From assembly GCF_016741815.1 (NCBI RefSeq), contig NZ_JAERRJ010000011.1:62001-126000 (forward strand): DNA of 64,000 nt, given 5' to 3'. This DNA comes from Nocardia acididurans (GTDB lineage: Bacteria > Actinomycetota > Actinomycetes > Mycobacteriales > Mycobacteriaceae). A program made the translations under genes and the position numbers. The notes under the pieces were generated by a model. It saw only the letters and a list, made by a program, of their open reading frames with translations. It ran no database searches and had not been told where the DNA came from. Shown here piece after piece: positions 26,497-34,613 of the stretch (position 1 is the first letter of the stretch; every line of letters begins with the position of its first letter).

Positions 26497-26630
26497 GAGG
26501 GTCGATGGTAGCCCGACCGGTTGGTGCTGCGAACACCACCCCGATATCACGATTTGGGATACCATTGCGGCGCTTCACCATTGGTGGGGCGAGGGTGGAT
26601 GTTTGTGGTTCGAGAGGGGCTGTGGATCCG

Positions 26631-27437
26631 ATGACCAGACCGAGTTGGGCTCCCGAGGGCATCGATTTGGATCGCCCCAGCGCCTCCCGCGTGTACGACT
26701 ACTTCGTCGGCGGCATGCACAACTTCGAGATCGACCGCGAACTCGCGCTCATGATCGAGAAGTTCACCCCCAACGTCGCCGAGACCATGCGCGCCAACCG
26801 GGATCTGCTGCGGCGCTGCGTCCGATTCCTGATCGACGAGGGCATCGACCAGTTCCTGGACCTGGGCTCGGGCATCCCCACCGTCGGCAATGTGCACGAG
26901 GTCGCACAGGCCCGAAACCCCGAAGCCCGAGTGGTTTACGTCGATATCGACCCGGTGGCGGTGGCGCACAGCCAGGCCATCCTGGACGGGAACGAGCGCG
27001 CGGTCGTCGTACACGCGGATGTGGCCGATCCGGAAGCCATCCTCGCCGATCCGGCCGTGGCCGCACTGCTCGATTTCGACCGGCCGATCGCCGTATTGCT
27101 CTTGGGCGTCCTGCATTTCGTGCCCGACGACGCCGACCCGCTGGGCGCCGTCCGCACCCTGCTCGAGGTGTGCGCGCCGGGCAGCTATGTGGCGATCACG
27201 CACGCCACGCTGGACGGCCAGCCCCAGGAAGTGCTTGACGCGCAGAAGCTTTCGGGACGCACGTCCACCGAGATCGTGCTGCGCGGCAAGGACGAGATCG
27301 CGAAGTACTTCCACGACTGGACGCTCCTCGAACCCGGCCTGGTGCACCTGCCGCTGTGGCGGCCGGACAATCCGGAGGACATCGGCGAGCACCCGGAGGC
27401 GTCGGGCGCCTACGGCGGACTCGCGCGCAAGGACTGA
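26631..27437 (+). CDS. SAM-dependent methyltransferase, DUF574 (Methyltransf_19) family
   Basis: A 268-residue protein of the actinobacterial DUF574 family. It shows PSASRVYDYFVGGMHNFEID (18-37), the SAM motif FLDLGSGIPTVGNVHEVAQ (about 74-92), VVYVDIDPVAVAHS, and a GVLHFVPDDADP segment. These proteins are abundant in Nocardia, Streptomyces and Mycobacterium; substrates are mostly unknown. I use the ATG at 26631, behind GAGAGGGGC, as the family starts just before the Asp-Arg-Pro-Ser-Ala motif. It is divergent from the GGDEF gene. Confidence 0.87.
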   Translation: MTRPSWAPEGIDLDRPSASRVYDYFVGGMHNFEIDRELALMIEKFTPNVAETMRANRDLLRRCVRFLIDEGIDQFLDLGSGIPTVGNVHEVAQARNPEARVVYVDIDPVAVAHSQAILDGNERAVVVHADVADPEAILADPAVAALLDFDRPIAVLLLGVLHFVPDDADPLGAVRTLLEVCAPGSYVAITHATLDGQPQEVLDAQKLSGRTSTEIVLRGKDEIAKYFHDWTLLEPGLVHLPLWRPDNPEDIGEHPEASGAYGGLARKD

Positions 27438-27484
27438 GCCGGGTCGTCCACCGGGAATGCGTCGGGCCGCACGCCGGCTCCCGG

Positions 27485-28093
27485 CTACGGCGCGATCATC
27501 GGGATACTGAGGCGGCGCAGCGCGCCGCCCGGCTGCAACACCACGCTGTCCTCGATATTGCCGATGACGATCGGCACGAACCCGGTGGATTTGATCAGCT
27601 CGCCCACCCGGCTCAGGGCCGCCGGATGATCCCCGGCGATCGGGGCCACGATGCGCCCCAGCGAGGTCAGCGGACCGGACCGGTACATGGGTGTGGTGAA
27701 ACTGTTGAAAGCCTTAACCACCTGCGCCTTCGGTACCAGATCGGCCACGATCGCGCTGGTCGGCCGGGTGCCGGTGTCCACCATGGTGACGGTCCCGTCG
27801 GCCTCGCGGGCGATGGGATTGGCCGGATCGATCCAGATCTTGCCGTCGATGGGCGGCAGTTCGGCGGTGAGATCCTCCAGCTGGGTCCACTGCACCGCGC
27901 CGACCAGCAGTTCGGCCGCCGCCGCCACCTTCTCCACCGATTCCGCCCGGGTACGGTGTAATTCCCTGTCCAGCAACAGCTTCGACAGCTGTTCGAGGTG
28001 GCGGCTGGCGATGTGCACGGTGTGCCCGGCGCGGTCGAAGAGCCCCGCCAGGCTCAGCCCGATATGGCCGGCGCCGAAGATTCCCACATCCAT
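27485..28093 (-). CDS. NADPH-dependent F420-reductase-like protein
   Basis: A 202-residue Rossmann-fold protein. It begins DVGIFGAGHIGLSLAGLFDR (2-21), the dinucleotide-binding fold of F420H2:NADP oxidoreductase-like proteins, and later has IWIDPANPIARE and VVKAFNSFTTPMYRSG, both typical of the family. It probably reduces a cofactor or small substrate with NADPH; whether F420 is involved cannot be told. It lies just downstream of the alkB operon on the same strand (~55 bases), so it may be co-transcribed as a side component. Confidence 0.78.
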   Translation of the reverse strand: MDVGIFGAGHIGLSLAGLFDRAGHTVHIASRHLEQLSKLLLDRELHRTRAESVEKVAAAAELLVGAVQWTQLEDLTAELPPIDGKIWIDPANPIAREADGTVTMVDTGTRPTSAIVADLVPKAQVVKAFNSFTTPMYRSGPLTSLGRIVAPIAGDHPAALSRVGELIKSTGFVPIVIGNIEDSVVLQPGGALRRLSIPMIAP

Positions 28094-28147
28094 CTCGCAC
28101 TCTCCTTGAGTACACGTCTGGAACGCAGGTACCCGGCAATTATCGCG

Positions 28148-29320
28148 CTAACGTCGCACGGAGGGAAACGGCCGGGCCGATTCCATGGTCTGCCGGACCG
28201 TGCGCAGCTCCTTCGGGCGGCCGATGGCGGCCGCGCCGACCAGTTCACCGTGCCGCAGCGCCAGCGCCGCGAAATCCCGATCGGGCAGCGAACCCTGCAC
28301 CACCAGCTCGTCGTGCGGATGCATCCAGCCCGCGAACTGGATGTTCACGCCGTATTGGCTGGACCAGCCCCACGGCGTCTCGAAATCCGGAGCCGGTTGT
28401 CCCAGCATGGATTTCGCCGCCGCCGCGCCGTCGTAGCGGGCGCTGTTCCAGTGCTCGCTGCGCTCGTGCTGCCCGAGCTGCGGCAGGAACCGGTTGGCCA
28501 CATCGCCCGCGGCGAAGACGCCGGGCCGGGACGTGCGGTAGCGCTCGTCCACCAGGATGCCGTTGTCCACGTCGAGTCCGGCCGAGCGGGCGAGCTCGTC
28601 GCTGGGGCTGGAGCCGATGGCCACCAGAACCGTTCCGGCGGTCCAGGTCCGGCCGTCGATGGCGGTGGCGGTGATGGTGCCCCCGGGATCGTCGGCGATC
28701 TCCGACAGCAGCACATCGTTCTCGATGGGCACGTCGTGCGCGGCGTGCAGATCGCGCACGACCTCCGAGACCGCCTCGGGGAGGATGCGCTCGAGCGGAG
28801 CCGTCCCCGCGTGCAGGATGCGGACATCCGCTCCCAGCGCGCGGGCGGTGGCGGCCACCTCGCAGCCGATCAGGCCCGCGCCGATCACCAGCAGCGAGCC
28901 GGTGGACAGAATCGAATCCCGCAGCGCGGCAATGTCTTCGATACCGCGCAGGGTGTGGGTCCGGGCCTCCGGGGTGGGGTGCAGGGTGTTGGCGCGCGCA
29001 CCCGTGGCCAGCAGCAGGCTGTCGTAGGCGAGGGCCTCGCCCGTGCGCAGCCGCACCCGCCCGTCCTCGACGGCGACCACGGTGGTGCCGGTGAGCAGCG
29101 CGATATCCTGTGCCGCCCAGGAGGATTCGGTGTCGATCAGGCATTTCTCCAGGGCGATCGTCCCCGCCAGCAGGTCTTTGGACACCACCGGCCGCCGATA
29201 CGGCGCGATCGGCTCGGAGCCGATCAGCGTGATCGACCCCTCGAAGCCCTCCTTGCGCAGCGTCTGCGCGGCCGTCGCTCCGGTGACGCCCGCGCCGACG
29301 ATGACGATCCGTTCGGTCAC
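28148..29320 (-). CDS. rubB: Rubredoxin reductase (FAD/NADH)
   Basis: Passes electrons from NAD(P)H through FAD to rubredoxin, which feeds AlkB. The 390-residue protein has two Rossmann motifs, RIVIVGAGVTGATAAQTL (4-21) and LLVIGAGLIGCEVAATARAL (~143-162), the central RRPVVSKDLL sequence typical of this reductase family, and GVFAAGDVANRF near 270. The start is the GTG at 29320, overlapping the rubredoxin stop in a GTGA arrangement, so translation is coupled. An upstream in-frame ATG would add ~84 residues overlapping rubA and is rejected. Confidence 0.92.
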   Translation of the reverse strand: MTERIVIVGAGVTGATAAQTLRKEGFEGSITLIGSEPIAPYRRPVVSKDLLAGTIALEKCLIDTESSWAAQDIALLTGTTVVAVEDGRVRLRTGEALAYDSLLLATGARANTLHPTPEARTHTLRGIEDIAALRDSILSTGSLLVIGAGLIGCEVAATARALGADVRILHAGTAPLERILPEAVSEVVRDLHAAHDVPIENDVLLSEIADDPGGTITATAIDGRTWTAGTVLVAIGSSPSDELARSAGLDVDNGILVDERYRTSRPGVFAAGDVANRFLPQLGQHERSEHWNSARYDGAAAAKSMLGQPAPDFETPWGWSSQYGVNIQFAGWMHPHDELVVQGSLPDRDFAALALRHGELVGAAAIGRPKELRTVRQTMESARPFPSVRR

Positions 29321-29499
29321 GGCCGGCTGACCTCGACCATGGCGAAATCGGCTTTGGCCGCACCGCAATCCGGGCAGGACCAGTCGTCCGGGATGTCGTC
29401 CCAGCGGGTGCCGGGTTCGATGCCGTCCTCGGGCCAGCCCAGCGCCTCGTCGTATTCGAAGCCACACTGGATACAGCGGAAGAGTTTGTAGTCGTTCAT
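29317..29499 (-). CDS. rubA: Rubredoxin 2
   Basis: A 60-residue one-iron electron carrier for alkane hydroxylase. Both metal-binding loops are complete: FRCIQCGFEYDE (Cys9, Cys12) and DDWSCPDCGAAK (two Cys). The sequence GWPEDGIEPGTRWDDIP is typical of AlkG2-type rubredoxins. It lies three bases downstream of the first rubredoxin and overlaps the reductase start. Confidence 0.95.
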   Translation of the reverse strand: MNDYKLFRCIQCGFEYDEALGWPEDGIEPGTRWDDIPDDWSCPDCGAAKADFAMVEVSRP

Positions 29500-29502
29500 G
29501 AT

Positions 29503-29682
29503 TCAGCGTCCTTGCCTGGATTCGACGGGTTCGAAATCGACCTTCTCGCGTACGCCGCAGTCCGGGCAGCACCAGTCGTCGGGGATGGCGGACCAGGGCG
29601 TTCCGGCCGGAAAGCCTTCACGCGGTGCGCCTTTGACATCGTCGTAGCGGTAGTCGCAGACGGGGCAGCGGTAGACCGACAT
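29503..29682 (-). CDS. rubA: Rubredoxin 1
   Basis: A 59-residue rubredoxin, MSVYRCPVCDYRYDDVKGAP at the start, with CPVC (Cys6, Cys9) and DDWCCPDCGVRE as the second iron loop. It carries the AlkG1-type extra Cys directly before the second CPDC. Its ATG overlaps the alkB stop as ATGA, so it is translationally coupled to alkB. In Rhodococcus and related genera the two rubredoxins of an alk cluster are usually of the two different types, and this pair fits that. Confidence 0.94.
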   Translation of the reverse strand: MSVYRCPVCDYRYDDVKGAPREGFPAGTPWSAIPDDWCCPDCGVREKVDFEPVESRQGR

Positions 29683-30881
29683 CAGCGGGCTCCGTACTGT
29701 GCCAGCACCTTGGCGCGCTTACCGGGCTGGATGTTCACCCGCGAGATGTCGCCGTCGTAGTGGTTCAGCACGCGGTGGTCCATCACCCTGCGCCAGACCG
29801 GCGGCAGGTAGGCCAGGCCGATCATGCTGGCGTAGCCGCTGGGCAGGTTGGGCGCGCCGTCCATGCTGCGCAGCGTCTGATAGCGCCGGGTCGGATTGGC
29901 GTGATGGTCGCTGTGCCGCTGCAGGTGGTACAGGAAGATATTGGTGACGATGTGGTCGGAGTTCCACGAGTGCTCCGGCGTGCAGCGCTCGTAGCGGCCC
30001 GACGCGGTCTTCTGCCGCAGCAGGCCGTAGTGCTCGAGGTAGTTGACGGTCTCCAGCAGCGAGAATCCGTACACGGCCTGGATCACCAGGTACGGCAGCA
30101 CGGCCGGGCCGAAGACGGCGGTCAGCGCGCCCCACAGCACGATCGACATCAGCCAGGCATTGAGCACGTCGTTGTGGATCGTCCACGGGCTCTTGCCCAT
30201 GCGTTCGAGTCGCGCCTTCTCCAGTTCCCACGACGAGCGCAGGCTGCCCCACACGCTGCGCGGCAGGAAGGCCCAGAAGGTCTCGCCGAAGCGGGCGCTG
30301 GCCGGATCCTCCGGGGTGGCGACCCGTACGTGGTGGCCGCGGTTGTGCTCGATGTAGAAGTGACCGTAAAAGGTCTGTGCGAGGGTGATCTTCGAGAGCC
30401 AGCGCTCGAGTTCGTCCTTCTTGTGGCCGAGTTCGTGCGCGGTATTGATGCCCACGCCGCCCATGACGCCCATGCTCAGCGCCAGGCCGATCTTGGAGGC
30501 CACGCCCAGCCCGCCGTCCACGCCCAGCCAGGACAGGTCGCTCGCCGTCCACAGGTAGCAGGCGAAGACCAGGCTCAGCAGCTGGAACGGGATGTAGGCG
30601 TAGGTGCAGTACCGGTAGTACTTGTCGTTCTCCAGCATCTCCATGACCTCGTCGGGCGCGTTCTGGCCGTCCGGGCCGAAGAAGCGGTCGAGGATGGGCA
30701 GCAGGACGTACACCAGCAGCGGGCCGATCCACCACCAGACCGGGGCTAGCGCCTGCCAGCCGAGGGAGTTGAAGATCCAGACGAGAGCCGCTGCCAGGAA
30801 CAGTGCGGTGGGCGGTACGAGACCGAAAAGCCACAGGTAGCGCTTGCGATCCTGCCACTGTGGCGTCTTTGCCGTGGTCAC
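29682..30881 (-). CDS. alkB: Alkane 1-monooxygenase (AlkB)
   Basis: Hydroxylates medium- to long-chain n-alkanes at the terminal carbon in the cytoplasmic membrane, with electrons from rubredoxin. The 399-residue protein has six hydrophobic segments and all histidine boxes: HELGHKKD (149-156), EHNRGHHVRVATPEDPAS (178-195), the AlkB-specific NYLEHYGLLR, and LQRHSDHHANPTRRYQ (320-335). Length is typical. It is first in the alkB-rubA1-rubA2-rubB operon and is divergent from a TetR gene, with a palindromic site overlapping its probable promoter. Confidence 0.97.
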   Translation of the reverse strand: MTTAKTPQWQDRKRYLWLFGLVPPTALFLAAALVWIFNSLGWQALAPVWWWIGPLLVYVLLPILDRFFGPDGQNAPDEVMEMLENDKYYRYCTYAYIPFQLLSLVFACYLWTASDLSWLGVDGGLGVASKIGLALSMGVMGGVGINTAHELGHKKDELERWLSKITLAQTFYGHFYIEHNRGHHVRVATPEDPASARFGETFWAFLPRSVWGSLRSSWELEKARLERMGKSPWTIHNDVLNAWLMSIVLWGALTAVFGPAVLPYLVIQAVYGFSLLETVNYLEHYGLLRQKTASGRYERCTPEHSWNSDHIVTNIFLYHLQRHSDHHANPTRRYQTLRSMDGAPNLPSGYASMIGLAYLPPVWRRVMDHRVLNHYDGDISRVNIQPGKRAKVLAQYGAR

Positions 30882-30914
30882 GGTCGAACTCCTTGTTTAC
30901 ACTTCGAGCAAATC

Positions 30915-30931
30915 TGTATTCATTGAATACA
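30915..30931. promoter_or_regulatory. 17-bp perfect palindrome, candidate TetR operator of the alk cluster
   Basis: TGTATTCA-T-TGAATACA is a perfect 8-1-8 palindrome between alkB and the divergent TetR gene. On the alkB strand a TTGACA box lies about 15 bases upstream of TATTCA inside the palindrome, so a bound protein would cover the -10 region. TetR-family operators are commonly palindromes of this length. Confidence 0.65.
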
Positions 30932-30988
30932 CATAGGTCTAAAGTGTCAACAGTCGAGCACAATCAGTGCACATGTAAGATCGGCCGG

Positions 30989-31597
30989 GTGGCTGACGTG
31001 GCGAATTTTCAGACCGAGGTGCGGCAGCTGCTGCGCGAACGGATCCTCGACGCGGCACGCGTGATCGTGTGTACCGAGGGCTGGGGCGCGGTGAACATGT
31101 CGCGAGTGGCCAAGGATGTGGGCGTCAGCCGGCCGGTGCTCTACAAGGAGATCGGCACCCGGCAGGCGCTCGCGGACGTGCTGATCGAGCGCGAGCTCAG
31201 CGCTTTTCTGGCGGGTATCGCGGAAACCCTGCAGGCGCACGATGATCCGATCGCGGGGATGACGGCCGCCGCCGAGTACGTGCTGCGCACCGGCGCGGAC
31301 AACGTCCTGCTGAAGGCGGTGCTGTCCGGGCGGCACAGTGGTGACACGACCCTGCTGCCCGCGCTGATGACCGAACCGGAACCGGTGCTGGGCAGGGCGA
31401 TTCAGGCGCTGACGGTCATCTTCCGGGTGCGGTACGGGCATGTCGCCATCGGTGATGCCGAGCTGGCCTCGGTGCTGGAGATCTTCGCCCGGCTGTGCCT
31501 GAGCCACCTCTTCCAGCCCTTGGGCCCGACCGACCCGGCCGTCGACCAGATCGGACTGGTGATCCGGTCGGTGTTCTCGGCCGTGACCGCCGAATAG
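30989..31597 (+). CDS. TetR-family regulator (AlkU-like) divergent from alkB
   Basis: A 202-residue TetR regulator. The N-terminal HTH (LRERILDAARVIVCTEGWGA, MSRVAKDVGVSRPVLYKEIG, ~12-60) is clear and the C-terminal ligand domain is helical. In Rhodococcus alk clusters a TetR gene (alkU) follows the rubredoxin reductase gene in the same direction; here it is divergent instead. I take the GTG at 30989 as start, since a longer reading adds 62 residues running through the promoter and into alkB. A role as alkane- or fatty-acid-responsive repressor is inferred from position. Confidence 0.85.
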   Translation: MADVANFQTEVRQLLRERILDAARVIVCTEGWGAVNMSRVAKDVGVSRPVLYKEIGTRQALADVLIERELSAFLAGIAETLQAHDDPIAGMTAAAEYVLRTGADNVLLKAVLSGRHSGDTTLLPALMTEPEPVLGRAIQALTVIFRVRYGHVAIGDAELASVLEIFARLCLSHLFQPLGPTDPAVDQIGLVIRSVFSAVTAE

Positions 31598-31603
31598 CGA
31601 AAA

Positions 31604-31635
31604 GCCCGCCGCCCGAGGGGAATCGGGCAGCGGGC
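31604..31635. terminator. Hairpin terminator between convergent TetR and MFS genes
   Basis: GCCCGCCGCCCGA pairs with TCGGGCAGCGGGC (13-bp stem with one mismatch, six-base loop) in the 53-base gap between two convergent stops. It can serve both genes. Confidence 0.7.
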
Positions 31636-31650
31636 GGGGGAGCGGGGCGA

Positions 31651-33084
31651 CTACACGCCGGCGGGCACCTCCTCGGCGGTCGACGTCGCGCGGCGGAAGG
31701 TCGCCACGGCCAGGGCCGCGGCGATCACGGCGACGGCGGCGGCGGAGAGGAACGCGGCGGCGAACCCATCGGTGAGAGCCGCTGTGTCACCCAGCTTTTC
31801 GGCTCCGGCGGCGGAGGCGATGGCCGTCACCACGGCCAGGCCGAGCGCCGAGCCGATCTGGTAGCCGGTGTTCACGATGCCCGAGGCCAGCCCGCCCTCC
31901 TCCGGCGGCGCGGACGAGATCGCGGTCTGCAGCGACGGCACGAACGCCAGCGACATGCCGAGCGCGGCGATCAGGGAGCCGGGCAGCACGTCGACCCAGA
32001 AATTGCCGTCCGGGCGGATGAACGACAGCCACGCCAGACCGGCGGCCAGCACCAGCAGCCCGGACACGATCATGGTGCGAGCGCCGAAGCGGGCGAACAA
32101 CTTCGGGGACACGGCGACCATGCCGACCATGATCAGCGCCGTCATGGGCAGCAGCGCCGCACCCGACGGGAACGCCGAGTAGCCGAGCACCTGCTGCAGG
32201 TAGAGGTTGAGGAAGAACCACATCGGCACCCACGCCGCGCCCAGCAGGACCTGTGCCAGGTTGGCCGCGCCCAGGTTGGGGGAGCGGAAGATGGCCGGCG
32301 GCATCAGGGGTTCGCGGCGCTTGGCCTGGATCGCCAGGAAGGCGGCGAGAAGGATTGCGGCCAGGGCGAATACGCCCCAGGTCTCGGCCGAGAGCCAGCC
32401 CGCCTCCGGTGCGCGGACCACGGCGAAGACGGCCGCGCCCAAGCCCAGGGTGGCGGTGATGCCGCCGACGATGTCGACCGAGGCGTGCGGGGCGAGCGCA
32501 CCCTCCGGCAGCAGGGCCGGGGCGGCGATGAGCGCCAGCACGGCGATCGGGATATTGATATAGAAAACCCATGGCCACGAGGCATATTCGGTGATCACGC
32601 CACCGAGGAAGACACCGGCGGTGCCACCGGCGGGAGCGGCCGCGCCGTAGACGGCGAACGCCTTGGTGAGCTCCTTCGGATTACCGCCGAACAGCATCAT
32701 GAGCAGCGTCAACGCGGACGGCGCGATGAGAGCCGCGCCCGCGCCCTGCACGCCGCGTCCGATGAGTTCCACTGTGGCCGAGGAGGCGATGCCCGCCACC
32801 AGCGATCCCGCGCCGAGGACGGCCCAGCCCAGCTGGAAGATCCTGCGCGCTCCGACGATGTCGGAGAGCTTGCCGCCGAGCAGCAGCAGGCCGCCGAAGA
32901 CGACGACGTAGGCATTGAACACCCAGGACAGGTTCTCCTGCGAGAAGCCAAGGGACTCCTGCATTTTCGGCAGCGCCACGCCGATGATCGAGGTGTCCAT
33001 GATGACCATGAACTGGGCAAGTGCGATGAGCGACAGGGCGATCCACCGGCGGGAGGCCGGTGGCGCCTGCGTACGTGTGGACAT
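31651..33084 (-). CDS. MFS multidrug-type exporter (DHA2/EmrB-QacA, 14 TM)
   Basis: A 477-residue proton-driven exporter with about 14 membrane segments. Family motifs are ALAQFMVIMDTSIIGVALPK (17-36), the motif-A region GGKLSDIVGARRIFQLGW, and GRGVQGAGAALIAPSAL, the motif typical of QacA/EmrB/LfrA-like pumps. The ATG at 33084 follows AAGGAG; the 30 extra residues of a longer frame would be translated from the operator DNA. Two CsoR-type operators lie just upstream, suggesting control by copper, formaldehyde or reactive sulfur species. Substrate unknown. Confidence 0.9.
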   Translation of the reverse strand: MSTRTQAPPASRRWIALSLIALAQFMVIMDTSIIGVALPKMQESLGFSQENLSWVFNAYVVVFGGLLLLGGKLSDIVGARRIFQLGWAVLGAGSLVAGIASSATVELIGRGVQGAGAALIAPSALTLLMMLFGGNPKELTKAFAVYGAAAPAGGTAGVFLGGVITEYASWPWVFYINIPIAVLALIAAPALLPEGALAPHASVDIVGGITATLGLGAAVFAVVRAPEAGWLSAETWGVFALAAILLAAFLAIQAKRREPLMPPAIFRSPNLGAANLAQVLLGAAWVPMWFFLNLYLQQVLGYSAFPSGAALLPMTALIMVGMVAVSPKLFARFGARTMIVSGLLVLAAGLAWLSFIRPDGNFWVDVLPGSLIAALGMSLAFVPSLQTAISSAPPEEGGLASGIVNTGYQIGSALGLAVVTAIASAAGAEKLGDTAALTDGFAAAFLSAAAVAVIAAALAVATFRRATSTAEEVPAGV

Positions 33085-33121
33085 GGGACTCACTCCTTCG
33101 GGGGAATTCGGTCCCATTTGT

Positions 33122-33138
33122 ATACCCATGGGGGGTAT
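33122..33138. promoter_or_regulatory. CsoR-family-type operator, proximal copy
   Basis: ATACCC and GGGTAT arms flank a five-base spacer (ATGGG), 38 bases before the MFS exporter start and overlapping a possible TATACA -10 box on the minus strand. The ATACCC...GGGTAT pattern is the usual operator of the CsoR/RcnR/FrmR/CstR repressor family. Confidence 0.6.
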
Positions 33139-33172
33139 CTTGAAGGAATGGTTCTCGCGAGTGATTCGCATC

Positions 33173-33189
33173 ATACCCCTAGGGGGTAT
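33173..33189. promoter_or_regulatory. CsoR-family-type operator, distal copy
   Basis: ATACCCC-TAG-GGGGTAT is a perfect palindrome; with its outer C and G it becomes 8-3-8 (33172-33190). Its centre is 51 bp, about five helical turns, from the proximal copy, so both sites face the same side of the helix. Confidence 0.7.
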
Positions 33190-33384
33190 GTTCGGACCTG
33201 GTTCCTATGGTTCGGTTTTCGGTCCGGTTGATCTCACTCTGCGGGATTGGCTGTGACGCCAGGTGTCGCTTTCTCTCATTTTGGGTAGTGTAGCCAACAA
33301 GCGCGGCTGTCCCGGACAGTTGTCAACATCCGGATTCGATTGCGCGACAACTGGATAGACAGTGTTGTGTATGAAGGGCAGGCA

Positions 33385-34530
33385 ATGATGACTGCGAACG
33401 CCAACCGCTTCGACGAAGCGGCGGTAGGTGCTCTGGCTCCGGGACGACTGTTGTCGGCCGAGCCCATGACGGCATACCTGCTGCCCGGACTGCGACACCC
33501 CGCCCGCGCCTGGCGAATCCGCTACACCTCTACCGACGCCCACGGTGAATCCATCGAGGTCACCGGTACCGTCCTGGTCCCTCGCGCCCCCTGGCGCGGC
33601 GACGGCCCCCGCCCGCTCATCGGCTACGCCGTGGGCACCCAGGGCCTCGCCGACAAGATCGCCGCCGCCTCCTGGCAGCTGCGCCGCGGTGTCGAATACG
33701 AATCCCTGTTCATCAGGTCGGCCCTGCGCCGCGGCTGGGCGCTGGCCATCACCGACTATCCCGGCCTCGGCAACCCCGGCACCCACCCGTACGTCATGGG
33801 CCGCGCTCTCGGCCCCTCGGTCCTCGACTCCATCCGCGCCGCCCGCCGGCTCCCGGCCGCGGGCCTGGACCCCGAAGGCCCGCTCGGCATCTACGGCTAC
33901 TCCGAAGGCGGCTGCGCCGCGGGCTGGGCCCTGCAACTCCAGCCCTCCTACGCCCCCGAACTCGAACTGTCCGGCGGTGTCGTGGGTTCCCCGCCCGCCG
34001 ACCTCGAGGACATGATCGCCTTCCTCGACGGCACCCCCTACGCCTTCCTGCTCTTCTACGGCGTACTCGGTCTGGACGCGGCCTACCCCGAACTGAACGC
34101 CCTGCAGTACCTCAAGCCCACCGGCCGCGCCCTGGCCGCCGTCTTCCGCCGCACCCACGCCGGCGCGGCAGCCGTCGTCGGCATCGCGGGCGGCGCGACC
34201 GTCATCCCCACCAAGGTCGAAACCTACTGCACCACAATGCCCTTCCACGTCCCCGAAGTGCAGGTGCGCCTCCGCGAGAACAAACTCGGCCACATCGCCC
34301 CCGCCACCCCCGTCCTGGTGGCGGGCGGCACCTGGGAGCAGATCATCCCGCACCACCAGTCCGAGGCCCTCGCCAAGGACTGGCAGTCCCTCGGCGTAGA
34401 CGTCACCTGGCTCTCCATGCCCCGCCGCGACCACATCCTCGGCGCCCTCTCCTTCGCGGGCCCCGCCATGCGCTTCCTCGCCGACCGCTTCACCGAATCC
34501 CACACCACCCTCCTCCAGCGCGGAGCCTGA
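33385..34530 (+). CDS. Lipase of the secretory-lipase (PF03583) family
   Basis: A 381-residue alpha/beta-hydrolase, probably a lipase or esterase. The nucleophile elbow GIYGYSEGGCAAGWAL carries the catalytic Ser; an Asp-containing PVLVAGGTWEQIIPHHQSEA segment and the late RRDHILGALSF provide the probable Asp and His. The oxyanion region includes PLIGYAVGTQGLAD. Members of this family usually have a signal peptide; none is visible here, so it may act in the cytoplasm or leave by another route. The first ATG of a pair is used, behind GAAGGGCAGG. The spacer before it (33085-33384) holds the CsoR-type operators and no other gene. Confidence 0.85.
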   Translation: MMTANANRFDEAAVGALAPGRLLSAEPMTAYLLPGLRHPARAWRIRYTSTDAHGESIEVTGTVLVPRAPWRGDGPRPLIGYAVGTQGLADKIAAASWQLRRGVEYESLFIRSALRRGWALAITDYPGLGNPGTHPYVMGRALGPSVLDSIRAARRLPAAGLDPEGPLGIYGYSEGGCAAGWALQLQPSYAPELELSGGVVGSPPADLEDMIAFLDGTPYAFLLFYGVLGLDAAYPELNALQYLKPTGRALAAVFRRTHAGAAAVVGIAGGATVIPTKVETYCTTMPFHVPEVQVRLRENKLGHIAPATPVLVAGGTWEQIIPHHQSEALAKDWQSLGVDVTWLSMPRRDHILGALSFAGPAMRFLADRFTESHTTLLQRGA

Positions 34531-34613
34531 CCACCGTCAACCCGTTCGACCCGTCACCCCTGTTCCCGCAGGCTGACGGGCATGGAGGAGTTACGGGCGG
34601 CCGCGGACCGCGG

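Noticed and set aside
26576..26586. Palindrome CACCA-T-TGGTG between the GGDEF and methyltransferase genes
   Set aside because: It is only 11 bp and has no second copy or regulator beside it; chance is likely in this many bases.
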